Shown piece by piece: positions 17,581 to 25,978 of a stretch of DNA of 64,000 nucleotides. Where the stretch lies: the NCBI GenBank assembly GCA_938042245.1, contig CALIRO010000045.1:145518-209517 (forward strand), in the 5' to 3' direction. Under the pieces are notes generated by a model. The model was not told the origin of the DNA. It was given only the letters and a program-made list of their open reading frames with translations, and did not search any database. The translations under genes and the position numbers were made by a program. Within the stretch, counting starts at the first letter, position 1, and each line of letters opens with the position of its first letter. The DNA is from an uncultured Thermoguttaceae bacterium. Its GTDB lineage: Bacteria > Planctomycetota > Planctomycetia > Pirellulales > Thermoguttaceae.

Positions 17581-20500
17581 ATGGGCCAGCAAGGGCAGCT
17601 AGAAAGCGACAGTATGTCGCCGGCTAAATGGCAGGATTCGGTCTGGTCCCGGCGGGCGATCTTGGGGGGGATTGCCCTGGGTGGGATCGTCGGATGTCTA
17701 GGCTTGTATCATGCGCTGACGCTGTGGGAACAAAGCCGACGGGAAGCGGACTTCCGCCTTCAGGTGCAGCAGCAGTTCCATACGATAGAAACCCATATTC
17801 GGAGGACCTTTGAGACGGTCGAAGCGGTGGCTGGCTTTTTCCGAGGTTCCCAATATGTGGAACCGGAAGAGTTCCGGACGTTCGTCCGCCCGCTCCTAGC
17901 CAAGCATCCCTGTCTGCATGAGGTAGGATGGGCTGGGCCGACTGGAGATCTTCCTGGGCAACCCAGCGCAGCTAGTTCCGCCCGAACCACTAAGCAGGAT
18001 GTCTGGCCGGCGCCGGGTTCGTCGGCTTCTTCGGCAGGGACCGCAGATGCCGATGCTGGCGGGAGCGGTTCTGCTCCGACTCCGCCGAAATTGCCAGCTT
18101 CTGGGGCCGGGGGACCCAGACTGAAGATTCACTACTTAGAGGTTTCTCCCTGGGACCCATCGGGAGAGGCTTTTTTAAAAGGCGGAAGGGAATTAGCCCG
18201 GCTGGAAGGTGTGGAGGGGGTCCTCCGGGAGCTTTCGGCCGGTAAGGAGGCGGCCATTGGGCAAGTGCTGCTCCAGCCTGCAGGAGGTACTTCTCGGTGG
18301 GGGTTTTTCATGGGGATCTCTGTGAGCCGTGCCACCTCTCGCCGCCATCCAGCGGATGCTTCTGGAAGAGAAGAAAGGCAGTCGGCAAGACCGCCGTCCC
18401 GCCCAACCGATCCAACTGGCTTATCTCCTTCCAGCACATCGGAAGGAGTAGTCTTTGGCATCTCGGAACCGCAGGTGTTGCTCGAACAGGCGTTAAGGAA
18501 CCTGCCTGGGGAGGGGATCGACATTTATTGGTATGAAGGCCCGCCGGAGCAGTCGGGGCGATTGATTTGCTACTGGCCTGGGGCCAGGAATCAAGAACCC
18601 GCTCGACCTCTGAGTGGGCCGGCGGTGGTGAGCGGCCTTTATGACTCTTGGCCGATGGAGCTGTTCGGGCAGCGGTGGCGATTCTACGGTAGGCCCACCA
18701 AGGCCTTTTTATCCCAGCGCGCTAGTCTGATGCCGGAACTGGTACTAGCAGGGGGACTGATGGCAGTTTGTCTCCTGGTATCTTATGTAAATATGTTGTT
18801 TTCTCGGCATACTCAAGTGCAGGCGTTGGTGCAACGGCGCACCAGCCAGTTGGAGAAGGCCCAAGAGGATCTGCAACTGCGGGAACAATCGCTGCGGGAT
18901 TCGCAGGCGCTATACTGGTCGCTGGTCGAGGGGCTGCCGGTGCCGATTTTACGCAAGAACCGAGAAGGGCGGTTTACGTTTGCTAACCAAGCATTTTGTC
19001 GGTTGCTGAAGCGGCCGGTGGAAGAGATCTTGGGGAAAACGGATTTTGATTTTTATCCGGCGGATTTGGCGGAAAAATATCGGAGGGATGATCAGTGGGT
19101 GATGGAGACGGGACAATTTTTCGAAACGGTGGAGGAAAACGTTCAGGAGGGGGAGAGAAGATACGTACAGGTGATGAAATTTCCTGTTCGGGATGCGGCT
19201 GGCCAAATCACCGAAATCCAAGCGATCTTTTGGGATGTTACCGAACGCCGCCGCGCAGAGCTTGCCGTGGAAAAAGAACGGGCCCTGTTACATACCCTGA
19301 TGGATTACCTACCCGATAATATCTACTTCAAGGATCGGCAGAGTCGCTTCCTTCGGATCAATCGAGCCATGGCTCGGTATCTGGGCCTGACCCATCCGGC
19401 CGAAGCGGAAGGCAAAACCGATTTCGATTTCTTCAGCCCAGAACATGCTGAAGAAGCCCTTCACGATGAACAGTATATTCTAGCTACCGGCCGACCCATC
19501 CTTCATAAAGAAGAAAAAGAAACTTGGCCGGACGGCCGTATCAGTTGGGTGCTGACGACCAAACTGCCGCTGCGAGATGCGGAAGGCCACATCATCGGTA
19601 CCTATGGAATCAGCCGAGATATTACTCAACAAAAATTCGCCTCCGAGGCCCTCAAAGCAGCCAAAGAAGCCGCCGAAACTGCCAGTCAGGCCAAAAGTCA
19701 ATTCCTGGCCAATATCAGCCATGAACTCCGCACCCCCCTGCATGGCCTTTTGGGATTAGCAGAACTGGTGCTCGAAGGGCCTTTGGAGCCGTCCCAGCGG
19801 GCTTATCTGGAAATGATCCGAGATGCAGGTGAAAACCTTTTGCTGGTGTTGAATGATCTGTTAGATCTTTGCAAGATGGAAGCCGCCCGGCTGGAATTGG
19901 AACAGATTCCCTTCCGATTGCGGGAGTTAGTGGGCCAGACGCTGAAGAGTCTAGCTTTTTTGGCGCACGGCAAAGGGCTTCAACTAGTCTGGTATATCCG
20001 GCCGGATGTGCCGGAGATGCTCCTGGGCGATCCGCTGCGGCTCCGACAGATCTTGGGCAATTTGGTGGCCAATGCGATTAAGTTCACCGACGCCGGGGAG
20101 GTTAGCCTCCAAGTCCACTGCCGAGATCAGCAGAGGGAGCGGGTAGAACTGCATTTCCAGGTGCGGGACACCGGCATCGGCATCCCTCCGGAAAAGTTGG
20201 ACCGCATCTTCGAGATGTTCGAGCAGGCAGAAAAATCCACTGCCCGGAAATATGGGGGGAGCGGTTTGGGATTAGCGATTTGTTCCCGTTTGGTCAGCTT
20301 GATGCAGGGCCGTATCTGGGCCGAAAGTCAACCAGGACAAGGAAGTTGCTTCCAGTTTACCGCTTGGTTCGCTTTGCCAGAGCAAGCAGAACCTTGGCCG
20401 ACTCAGGAGCAACTCGGCCCCTTGCACAATCGACGCTTCTTGGTGGTAGAGCCTCACCCCCTGCAACGACAGCATCTTGAAGAGATTTTGCGCAGTTGGG

Positions 20501-21636
20501 GCATGGAGCCGATTTGTGTAGGCAATCTGGCGGAAGCCAAGACGTATTGGCAAACCGCTGGGGCTGGGGCCCGGCTGGATGGGCTTCTGTGTGGGACTCT
20601 GGGGGCCGAGGCGGAGCGGTTGGCCATGGCCGAAATGTTGACGCCCTGGTTGGCAGGCGGCGGACGGGTTATTTGGATGATCCCGGCCGGATGCCCGCCC
20701 CCGGCTGCCTGGACCCCGCATCCCTCCCAGGAAGCTATGTTGATAAAACCCTTCAGCCCCTCCGCATTGTTGGAGGTGTTGTTGTGGGCAGTGGGGGTTA
20801 GGGTGGCACCATTTCCGGCCGGGCCGACACTAGCTTCCTCAGCGGCTCTGCCGGTCCGGCCGCTTCGGATTCTAGTGGCCGAGGATAGTCCGATAGGACA
20901 GCAATTAGCTGTGGGATTATTGGAGCGGTATGGACATCAAGTTCGCCTCGCTCGCACAGGTCGGGAAGCGCTTGCTGCGGTGCAGGCTGAGCCGTTCGAT
21001 CTGGTACTTATGGATCTGGAGATGCCGGAGATGGACGGATGGGAGGCAGCCAGGGCGATTCGTCAGTGGGAAAAGCAGCATGGTGGACATCTGCCTATTA
21101 TCGCCCTCACCGCTCATGAACTTTCCGAAGAACTGGCCAAACTCCAAGCTTACGGAATGGATCATTACATCAGCAAACCGTTACGCGCTCGGCAACTGTT
21201 CCAGGGGATCTGCCAGGTATTGAGCGAACTCCCCTCCCTGGCAGAGCCTTCGGCGCAGTGCCAGGCAGAGCCAGAGGCCCCCTCTGCGGAGTCTTTCGGG
21301 CAGACGGTCGATTGGCAGGCGGCATTGCAGGCCGTTCGGGGGGATGAAGCCTTCCTTCGAACTTTGGTGGAAACGTTGCTGGAAGAAGCCCCCCGATTCC
21401 TTCAAGCTCTCCAGCAAGCCATAGCTCAACAGGATCTTAGCCGACTCCGCCTGGCCGCCCATAGCCTGAAAGGTTCGGTTCTGCTTTTAGGTTCCACGCC
21501 TGTATATCAACAGGCCTGGGCTATCGAGCAGTTGGCCCAAGCCGGCTCTTTCCCCTCCAGCCAAGCCATGCAACAATTAGAAAAGGCCCTCCACCAATTG
21601 CTCCAGGAACTTAAAAAGCGGTTTGAGATTCCCTAA
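17581..21636 (+). CDS. Hybrid sensor histidine kinase (CHASE-PAS-PAS-HisKA-HATPase-REC-REC-HPt)
   Basis: 1351 residues. A membrane helix near residues 27-48 and another near 383-403 bracket a CHASE-like external sensor, interrupted by an Ala/Ser/Pro-rich insert. Two PAS domains follow (about 435-560 and 565-690). HisKA has 'NISHELRTPLHG' with phospho-acceptor His714; the ATPase shows 'NLVANAIKFT', 'DTGIGIPPEKL' and 'YGGSGLGLAI'. A first receiver-like domain (about 950-1065) lacks the acceptor Asp; the second is intact ('LVLMDLEMPEMDG', Asp1145). An HPt domain with 'AAHSLKGS' (His1294) closes the protein. All steps of a phosphorelay are in one chain, so an output partner is expected; the gene 110 nt downstream is a candidate. 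Confidence 0.93.
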   Translation: MGQQGQLESDSMSPAKWQDSVWSRRAILGGIALGGIVGCLGLYHALTLWEQSRREADFRLQVQQQFHTIETHIRRTFETVEAVAGFFRGSQYVEPEEFRTFVRPLLAKHPCLHEVGWAGPTGDLPGQPSAASSARTTKQDVWPAPGSSASSAGTADADAGGSGSAPTPPKLPASGAGGPRLKIHYLEVSPWDPSGEAFLKGGRELARLEGVEGVLRELSAGKEAAIGQVLLQPAGGTSRWGFFMGISVSRATSRRHPADASGREERQSARPPSRPTDPTGLSPSSTSEGVVFGISEPQVLLEQALRNLPGEGIDIYWYEGPPEQSGRLICYWPGARNQEPARPLSGPAVVSGLYDSWPMELFGQRWRFYGRPTKAFLSQRASLMPELVLAGGLMAVCLLVSYVNMLFSRHTQVQALVQRRTSQLEKAQEDLQLREQSLRDSQALYWSLVEGLPVPILRKNREGRFTFANQAFCRLLKRPVEEILGKTDFDFYPADLAEKYRRDDQWVMETGQFFETVEENVQEGERRYVQVMKFPVRDAAGQITEIQAIFWDVTERRRAELAVEKERALLHTLMDYLPDNIYFKDRQSRFLRINRAMARYLGLTHPAEAEGKTDFDFFSPEHAEEALHDEQYILATGRPILHKEEKETWPDGRISWVLTTKLPLRDAEGHIIGTYGISRDITQQKFASEALKAAKEAAETASQAKSQFLANISHELRTPLHGLLGLAELVLEGPLEPSQRAYLEMIRDAGENLLLVLNDLLDLCKMEAARLELEQIPFRLRELVGQTLKSLAFLAHGKGLQLVWYIRPDVPEMLLGDPLRLRQILGNLVANAIKFTDAGEVSLQVHCRDQQRERVELHFQVRDTGIGIPPEKLDRIFEMFEQAEKSTARKYGGSGLGLAICSRLVSLMQGRIWAESQPGQGSCFQFTAWFALPEQAEPWPTQEQLGPLHNRRFLVVEPHPLQRQHLEEILRSWGMEPICVGNLAEAKTYWQTAGAGARLDGLLCGTLGAEAERLAMAEMLTPWLAGGGRVIWMIPAGCPPPAAWTPHPSQEAMLIKPFSPSALLEVLLWAVGVRVAPFPAGPTLASSAALPVRPLRILVAEDSPIGQQLAVGLLERYGHQVRLARTGREALAAVQAEPFDLVLMDLEMPEMDGWEAARAIRQWEKQHGGHLPIIALTAHELSEELAKLQAYGMDHYISKPLRARQLFQGICQVLSELPSLAEPSAQCQAEPEAPSAESFGQTVDWQAALQAVRGDEAFLRTLVETLLEEAPRFLQALQQAIAQQDLSRLRLAAHSLKGSVLLLGSTPVYQQAWAIEQLAQAGSFPSSQAMQQLEKALHQLLQELKKRFEIP

Positions 21637-21746
21637 GCGAGTTCAAGCTCTCCGCCATCCCTTGCCGACTGGTAGGCGGGCAATAGGTTGGTGCTGCGAG
21701 CCATGGCAAATTGGTTGGGGGCCCTCTAGAGCCGAAGGTTCTTCCA

Positions 21747-22655
21747 ATGCCCAAGATCCTGCTGGTGGACCCCTCAGGAGCAGATCGTCAGTATATTGCC
21801 GGCCTGCTCGCTACGGATCCGGAGTTCCGATGGGAATATGCCTCTAGAGGCGAGGAAGCGTTGGAGAAGCTGGCCCAATCCAGAGTGGATCTTGTCATGG
21901 CCGATTTCGGTGAGCTGGGTATGGATGGGCTGCAACTGGTTGAAGAGATTCACCGTCGGTTTCCTGCGGTGCCGGTGATCTTGCTGACTTCTGGCCACAG
22001 TGGACAAGCCACTGCCGAGGCCTTGCGTCGGGGGGCAGTCAGTTATCTGCCCAAGCAACTCCTTCCCAACCGACTTTGGCAAACGATTTCCCAAGTCCTT
22101 GCCGCCGCTGGCAGAGAGGGCTTTCAGCCCCAACTGCTCGGCTGCATTACAGAAACGAGCTGCTTGTTTCTGTTGGAGAACGATCTGAGCTTGATTGGGC
22201 CGCTGATCAGTTATCTGGAAGAGACCTTGGCCCAGATGGGCGTTTTGGATGCATCGGAGCGGATGCGGATCGGCCTGGCGGTCGAAGAAGCCCTTTCTAA
22301 TGCCATTATCCATGGGAACCTGGAATTAAGTTCCCAGCTAAAGGACCTGGAAGATCGGGCCTTTGACAGTTTGTTGGCCGAGCGGCGAGCCAGCCCACCG
22401 TATTGTTTCCGGAAAGTCTCTCTGGAAGTTACCATTACCGCCGAGGAAGCGCGGTTTGTCATTACCGACGAAGGCCCCGGCTTTAATCCCCGTACATTGC
22501 CCGATCCCTTGGATCCAGCGAACTTGGAAAAATGCAGCGGCCGAGGTATCCTGCTCATGAAGACTTTCATGGATCACGTCCAGTACAATGAAAAGGGGAA
22601 TCAGGTAACGCTGGTGAAACGGTTTCGTCCGGAGCTGCCACCTTCTGCCTCCTGA
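21747..22655 (+). CDS. Response regulator with C-terminal anti-sigma-type ATPase domain
   Basis: 302 residues from ATG 21747 (GAAGG upstream). Residues 1-120 form a receiver with acceptor Asp53 ('LVMADFGELGMDG') and a later 'LPKQ' for the conserved Lys. Residues about 140-295 form an RsbW/SpoIIAB-like HATPase domain: 'VEEALSNAIIHGNLEL' (N box) and 'DEGPGFNP' plus 'GRGILLMKTFMD' (G boxes). This layout puts phosphorylation upstream of a kinase that usually acts on anti-anti-sigma factors or binds sigma. The gene follows the hybrid kinase on the same strand, so it may be its output. Its 3' end overlaps rlmN on the other strand by 55 bases. Confidence 0.88.
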   Translation: MPKILLVDPSGADRQYIAGLLATDPEFRWEYASRGEEALEKLAQSRVDLVMADFGELGMDGLQLVEEIHRRFPAVPVILLTSGHSGQATAEALRRGAVSYLPKQLLPNRLWQTISQVLAAAGREGFQPQLLGCITETSCLFLLENDLSLIGPLISYLEETLAQMGVLDASERMRIGLAVEEALSNAIIHGNLELSSQLKDLEDRAFDSLLAERRASPPYCFRKVSLEVTITAEEARFVITDEGPGFNPRTLPDPLDPANLEKCSGRGILLMKTFMDHVQYNEKGNQVTLVKRFRPELPPSAS

Positions 22656-23803
22656 CCAGACAGTTGAACCGTTCTGCCTGGCGTGTGCTTTTCTGTTCCG
22701 CAAGCCATCTGTCTATGGCTGGTAGGAATCGGCTCCCCAGAGTCTTTGGGTCCTTCCCGGCCGAACGAAACGGTCTCCATGGTCCGCCGTCGTAGCTGAC
22801 CGCAGGCCGCCTCAATTTGGTCTCCCTTCCGATACCGCACATGGACATTAATTCCGCCTGTTTGGAGCAGTTGTACAAATCGCTCCACCTGCGCCCAAGC
22901 AGGTGTTCGATAGGGCAATTCGGGCACCGGATTCAGAGGGATTAGATTGACCAGCGCCTTTCGGCCTCGCAAAAGGGCGGCCAAGGCTCGGGCGTGGCAA
23001 GGCTGGTCGTTGACCCCCTCGATCAGCACATATTCATACGTAATCCGACGCCCCGTCGTTTGGAAATAGTGGTCGGCCGCCTCCAAGATGGCCTTGATCC
23101 CTACGCTCCGATTAGCCGGTACCAACTGGTTCCGAAGGGCATCATCCGGCGCATGGAGCGAAATGGCTAAATGATACTGCACCCCTGCCTCCGCCAATCG
23201 CACGATGCCAGCCGGTAAACCCACCGTAGAAATGGTGACCCGCCGGGCCCCGATGCCCAGCCCCTGAGAATCCGTCGCCACCGCTAACGCAGCGAGCAGA
23301 TGATCTAGATTCGCCAACGGTTCCCCCATTCCCATGACCACAATATGTGTCAGCCGCTCGCCGGCCGGTAAAAGCCGATCCAGATGCAACAACTGCTCTA
23401 GAAGCTCTCCGGTACTCAGATTCCGCACCAGGCCCCCCAGCCCACTAGCACAAAACCTACAGCCCATGCCGCAGCCCACCTGGGTGCTGATGCAGGCGGT
23501 CCGATGATGCCGATCGTCCCGCAAAAGCACGCATTCGATCCGTTCCCTATCCGCCAGTTCCAGCAAAAGTTTTTCGGTGCCATCATCAGCTTGTTGGCGG
23601 CTAAGCAGTCGGCTGGACCAGATAAAGAACTGGTCAGCCAATTGAGATCGCAACTGCTTGGGCAGATCGGTCATCTGCTCAAACTGATCCACCCGACGGC
23701 GCAGGATCCACTGGCGGATCTGTCCAGCCCGATAAGCTGGCTGCCGCCGCTCGCCCAACCAACTTTCCAACCGATCCGGAAACCAATCTAATAAATGGTC
23801 CAT
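22601..23803 (-). CDS. rlmN: 23S rRNA (adenine-2503-C2)/tRNA methyltransferase RlmN
   Basis: 400 residues from ATG 23803; the frame extends to a GTG at 23842. Radical SAM enzyme that methylates A2503 of 23S rRNA. The N-terminal domain ('AYRAGQIRQWILRRRVDQFE' ... 'MTDLPKQLR') is typical; the cluster motif is 'CGMGCRFC' (CxxxCxxC), followed by 'VVMGMGEPLAN' and 'ISTVGLPAGI'. The second catalytic Cys is present in 'IEAACGQLR'. After it comes a tail of about 55 residues rich in Gly, Ser and Arg that has no family counterpart and lies over the 3' end of the converging gene. Confidence 0.94.
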   Translation of the reverse strand: MDHLLDWFPDRLESWLGERRQPAYRAGQIRQWILRRRVDQFEQMTDLPKQLRSQLADQFFIWSSRLLSRQQADDGTEKLLLELADRERIECVLLRDDRHHRTACISTQVGCGMGCRFCASGLGGLVRNLSTGELLEQLLHLDRLLPAGERLTHIVVMGMGEPLANLDHLLAALAVATDSQGLGIGARRVTISTVGLPAGIVRLAEAGVQYHLAISLHAPDDALRNQLVPANRSVGIKAILEAADHYFQTTGRRITYEYVLIEGVNDQPCHARALAALLRGRKALVNLIPLNPVPELPYRTPAWAQVERFVQLLQTGGINVHVRYRKGDQIEAACGQLRRRTMETVSFGREGPKDSGEPIPTSHRQMACGTEKHTPGRTVQLSGQEAEGGSSGRNRFTSVT

Positions 23804-23865
23804 CGCTTTGCCTAATGGAGCGACAGAGGATTTTTTCGGCACAAGTCTCAGAAACCAATTTCAAA

Positions 23866-23981
23866 GTATGTTTGGAAAGGCCCTAGCAGCCCAGGCGTGC
23901 CGCCCGCAACTGCTAAGTGGGCGGATGCCTTCTCCGCCAAAATCCCCCTCAGCCTCACCCTCTCCCACAAAGGGGAGAGGA
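23866..23981 (+). repeat. Dispersed intergenic repeat, family 2, copy 2
   Basis: Matches 11540-11640, notably GGCGTGCCGCCCGCAAC against GACGTGCCGTCCGCAAC, and ends in CCCTCTCCC...GGGGAGAGG. It lies in the 447-base gap upstream of rlmN. The rest of the gap holds an inverted TTGCTG/CAGCAA around a GGCGCGCC palindrome near 24118-24150, and nothing gene-like. Confidence 0.5.
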
Positions 23982-24250
23982 AACCTCTGGATCCCTGCCT
24001 CCAGAAAGGATAAAACTACCTGAATCTCCGCTTGGGCAAGAATCCATTATACTGGATTGCTTCCTGCTTTCGGAGGGATGACATTACCGCCCGTCGGCTC
24101 CTTGCACGGGGAGGGCATTGCTGGAGGCGCGCCCCCAGTTTCGCAGCAACGCCATTGCTCTCCCGAGTCCTGCTGGTTGCATAAGGAGGAGATGTGGGGA
24201 GGTTTTTTTTCCAGGCAAATCGCTGAGGGGCTGTTTGGCGGAGTGGTGTC

Positions 24251-25621
24251 TTAAAGGCGGGGGTGTTCCACTGGCAATGGCGGCCACTCCACCATCCCTT
24301 GGTGCAAAAAGTTTGGTGCTGGAATAGGCAAGTGGGGGGCCCGTTCGGATGGCAAGTCTTTTTGCTCTAAAGAACCGAAACCCTCGGGTAGATACGGATG
24401 ATCATCAGAAAAGTAGTCCACTAATCGGCCTTGGTATTCAATCAGCACCTTTTGACACCGGATGCCATGCTGCTGGATTTCCAAGACGATGTCGGCAGCC
24501 CGCCACTGAGGAGCAATCAAAATCACATCCACCGGATGCTCCCGCAGATAGTCTCGGAACCGGATCAATTGCCCCGTACCGGGCACATAAGTGCCTGCTT
24601 TTTGAACGTCAGAATCCACGACCAGAGGAAACCGCTTCGCATCCAAGCCGCACTGGTTGATCAGAGCGGCGGCTTTGCCGGTACCCCCCCAGATGGCTAT
24701 CCGGAGCCCGCTTTCTGCTAAGGCTTCCAATTGCCGGGCTAATGCCTGCCGACGGGCTTCCGCTTGCTGACCAAAAACCAATGCCTCCTCGGACAATCGA
24801 ACCTGGTGCTCCTGCACTGGCAGCACTGCCAGGGCATAGACCACCTCTTCGCCATAGCCCTTTTCCAGAAGTTCTATGCCCACACCCGCTCGTTCTAACA
24901 TCCGGCGCAACGACAAACTGGTAAAGTGGGAATTATGCTCATAGAAAAAGTCAGTGGTGCGGCCGGTCTGGAGGGCCAGATCAATGCAGGGCACTTCTAC
25001 AAAAAGCCGAGTCTCCCATCCGTACCAACTTACCGCCCAGGCAAGCTCCTGCAAGAATTGAAGCGGATCAACCAAGTGTTCTAAAACATGGCGGGCGATG
25101 ACTAGATGAGGTCGGCACTCGGGCAAGTGCCGATGAGGCACAAAAAGCTCCACCCGGGCTTCGATCCGGCCCTGATCCGTCTGGATGGCAGCATTGGGAT
25201 CAAAGCCGATGTATCGGCCCCCTGGCCGGGCAGACGCTAATCGGTTCAACAAATGCCCATCCCCACAACCTATCTCCACTACCGTGGGCCGGTTCGGGAG
25301 GACCGATAAGAGCAGCTTCTCCACATGTTCCAAATGCTTCCGCCATAAAGGCCCCCGATTAAACATCCGATTGGGATGTTTGCTATAGGGGACCTGGCTA
25401 TAGTCGAACTCCGTGTTATACACATGGCCGCAATCCACGCAGCGGACAAAACGCAGCCGGTACCGGGGCAAACTCCGTGCTTCTTCGGCCGACTGGGGAA
25501 ATGCCAGGGTAGCTAGGGGTTGGCTGCCCGCATCCCAAAACGGCACGGCCACCCCATAGGCACAGGCAGGACATCGACTCGCCAAAACCCTTGCTTCGGA
25601 TTGGCCTGGGCAATCCTCCAT
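24251..25621 (-). CDS. SAM-dependent C-methyltransferase, three-domain type
   Basis: 456 residues. Three parts are visible. Residues about 15-70 form a putative zinc-binding domain with 'CPAC' and 'CVDCGHVYN'. About 110-230 are a class I SAM domain with motif I 'VVEIGCGDGHLLNRLA'. About 310-420 resemble the C-terminal domain of sugar C-methyltransferases ('IAIWGGTGKAAALINQCGLD', then 'VVDSDVQKAGTYVPGTG'). This layout is known from enzymes that methylate C3 of deoxysugar nucleotides (TylC3 and NovU type). A cell-surface or O-antigen sugar is therefore the likely target, but no sugar-nucleotide genes are adjacent. Confidence 0.85.
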   Translation of the reverse strand: MEDCPGQSEARVLASRCPACAYGVAVPFWDAGSQPLATLAFPQSAEEARSLPRYRLRFVRCVDCGHVYNTEFDYSQVPYSKHPNRMFNRGPLWRKHLEHVEKLLLSVLPNRPTVVEIGCGDGHLLNRLASARPGGRYIGFDPNAAIQTDQGRIEARVELFVPHRHLPECRPHLVIARHVLEHLVDPLQFLQELAWAVSWYGWETRLFVEVPCIDLALQTGRTTDFFYEHNSHFTSLSLRRMLERAGVGIELLEKGYGEEVVYALAVLPVQEHQVRLSEEALVFGQQAEARRQALARQLEALAESGLRIAIWGGTGKAAALINQCGLDAKRFPLVVDSDVQKAGTYVPGTGQLIRFRDYLREHPVDVILIAPQWRAADIVLEIQQHGIRCQKVLIEYQGRLVDYFSDDHPYLPEGFGSLEQKDLPSERAPHLPIPAPNFLHQGMVEWPPLPVEHPRL

Positions 25622-25978
25622 GCCCGCAACTTTCCCAACTCAGCTAAAGGAACCGGTTAGCTAAGACCACTTGAACCCACTGGAAGAGTTAGTTGCCAGG
25701 GAATCGGGGGTGGGCAGCCCGATAAGGGGGAATCTTTAATGGTATCGGTTGGGAGAGTGGTATCTAACAAGTAAACTATAACGAAGTTTTAAAAAACTAC
25801 TTAAATTACTTATTTTTGTTATTTTATCTATATTCTATAAACGACGTATATTTTCCATCTTTTTTAGTTTTTCTACCCCACCTCCCAAGGAAATTTCACC
25901 CAACTCCCTTTTCCAAGACGATTTAATTTTAGATTAGAGGCAAAAGACTCTTCTCATTAAAAACGTGGGAACCCCCTT
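25622..25978 (+). promoter_or_regulatory. AT-rich leader and probable promoter region of fliD
   Basis: 357 bases; between about 25760 and 25940 the sequence is far richer in A and T than the rest of the window (for example TTTTGTTATTTTATC). TATAAA-like boxes occur but none has an unambiguous -35 partner, and I see no clear sigma-28 or sigma-54 site. Confidence 0.4.

Noticed and set aside
24192..24254. Tiny open frame after a good AAGGAGG site
   Set aside because: Only about 20 codons, low-complexity, and its other side is a G/T-rich run; chance occurrence is likely.
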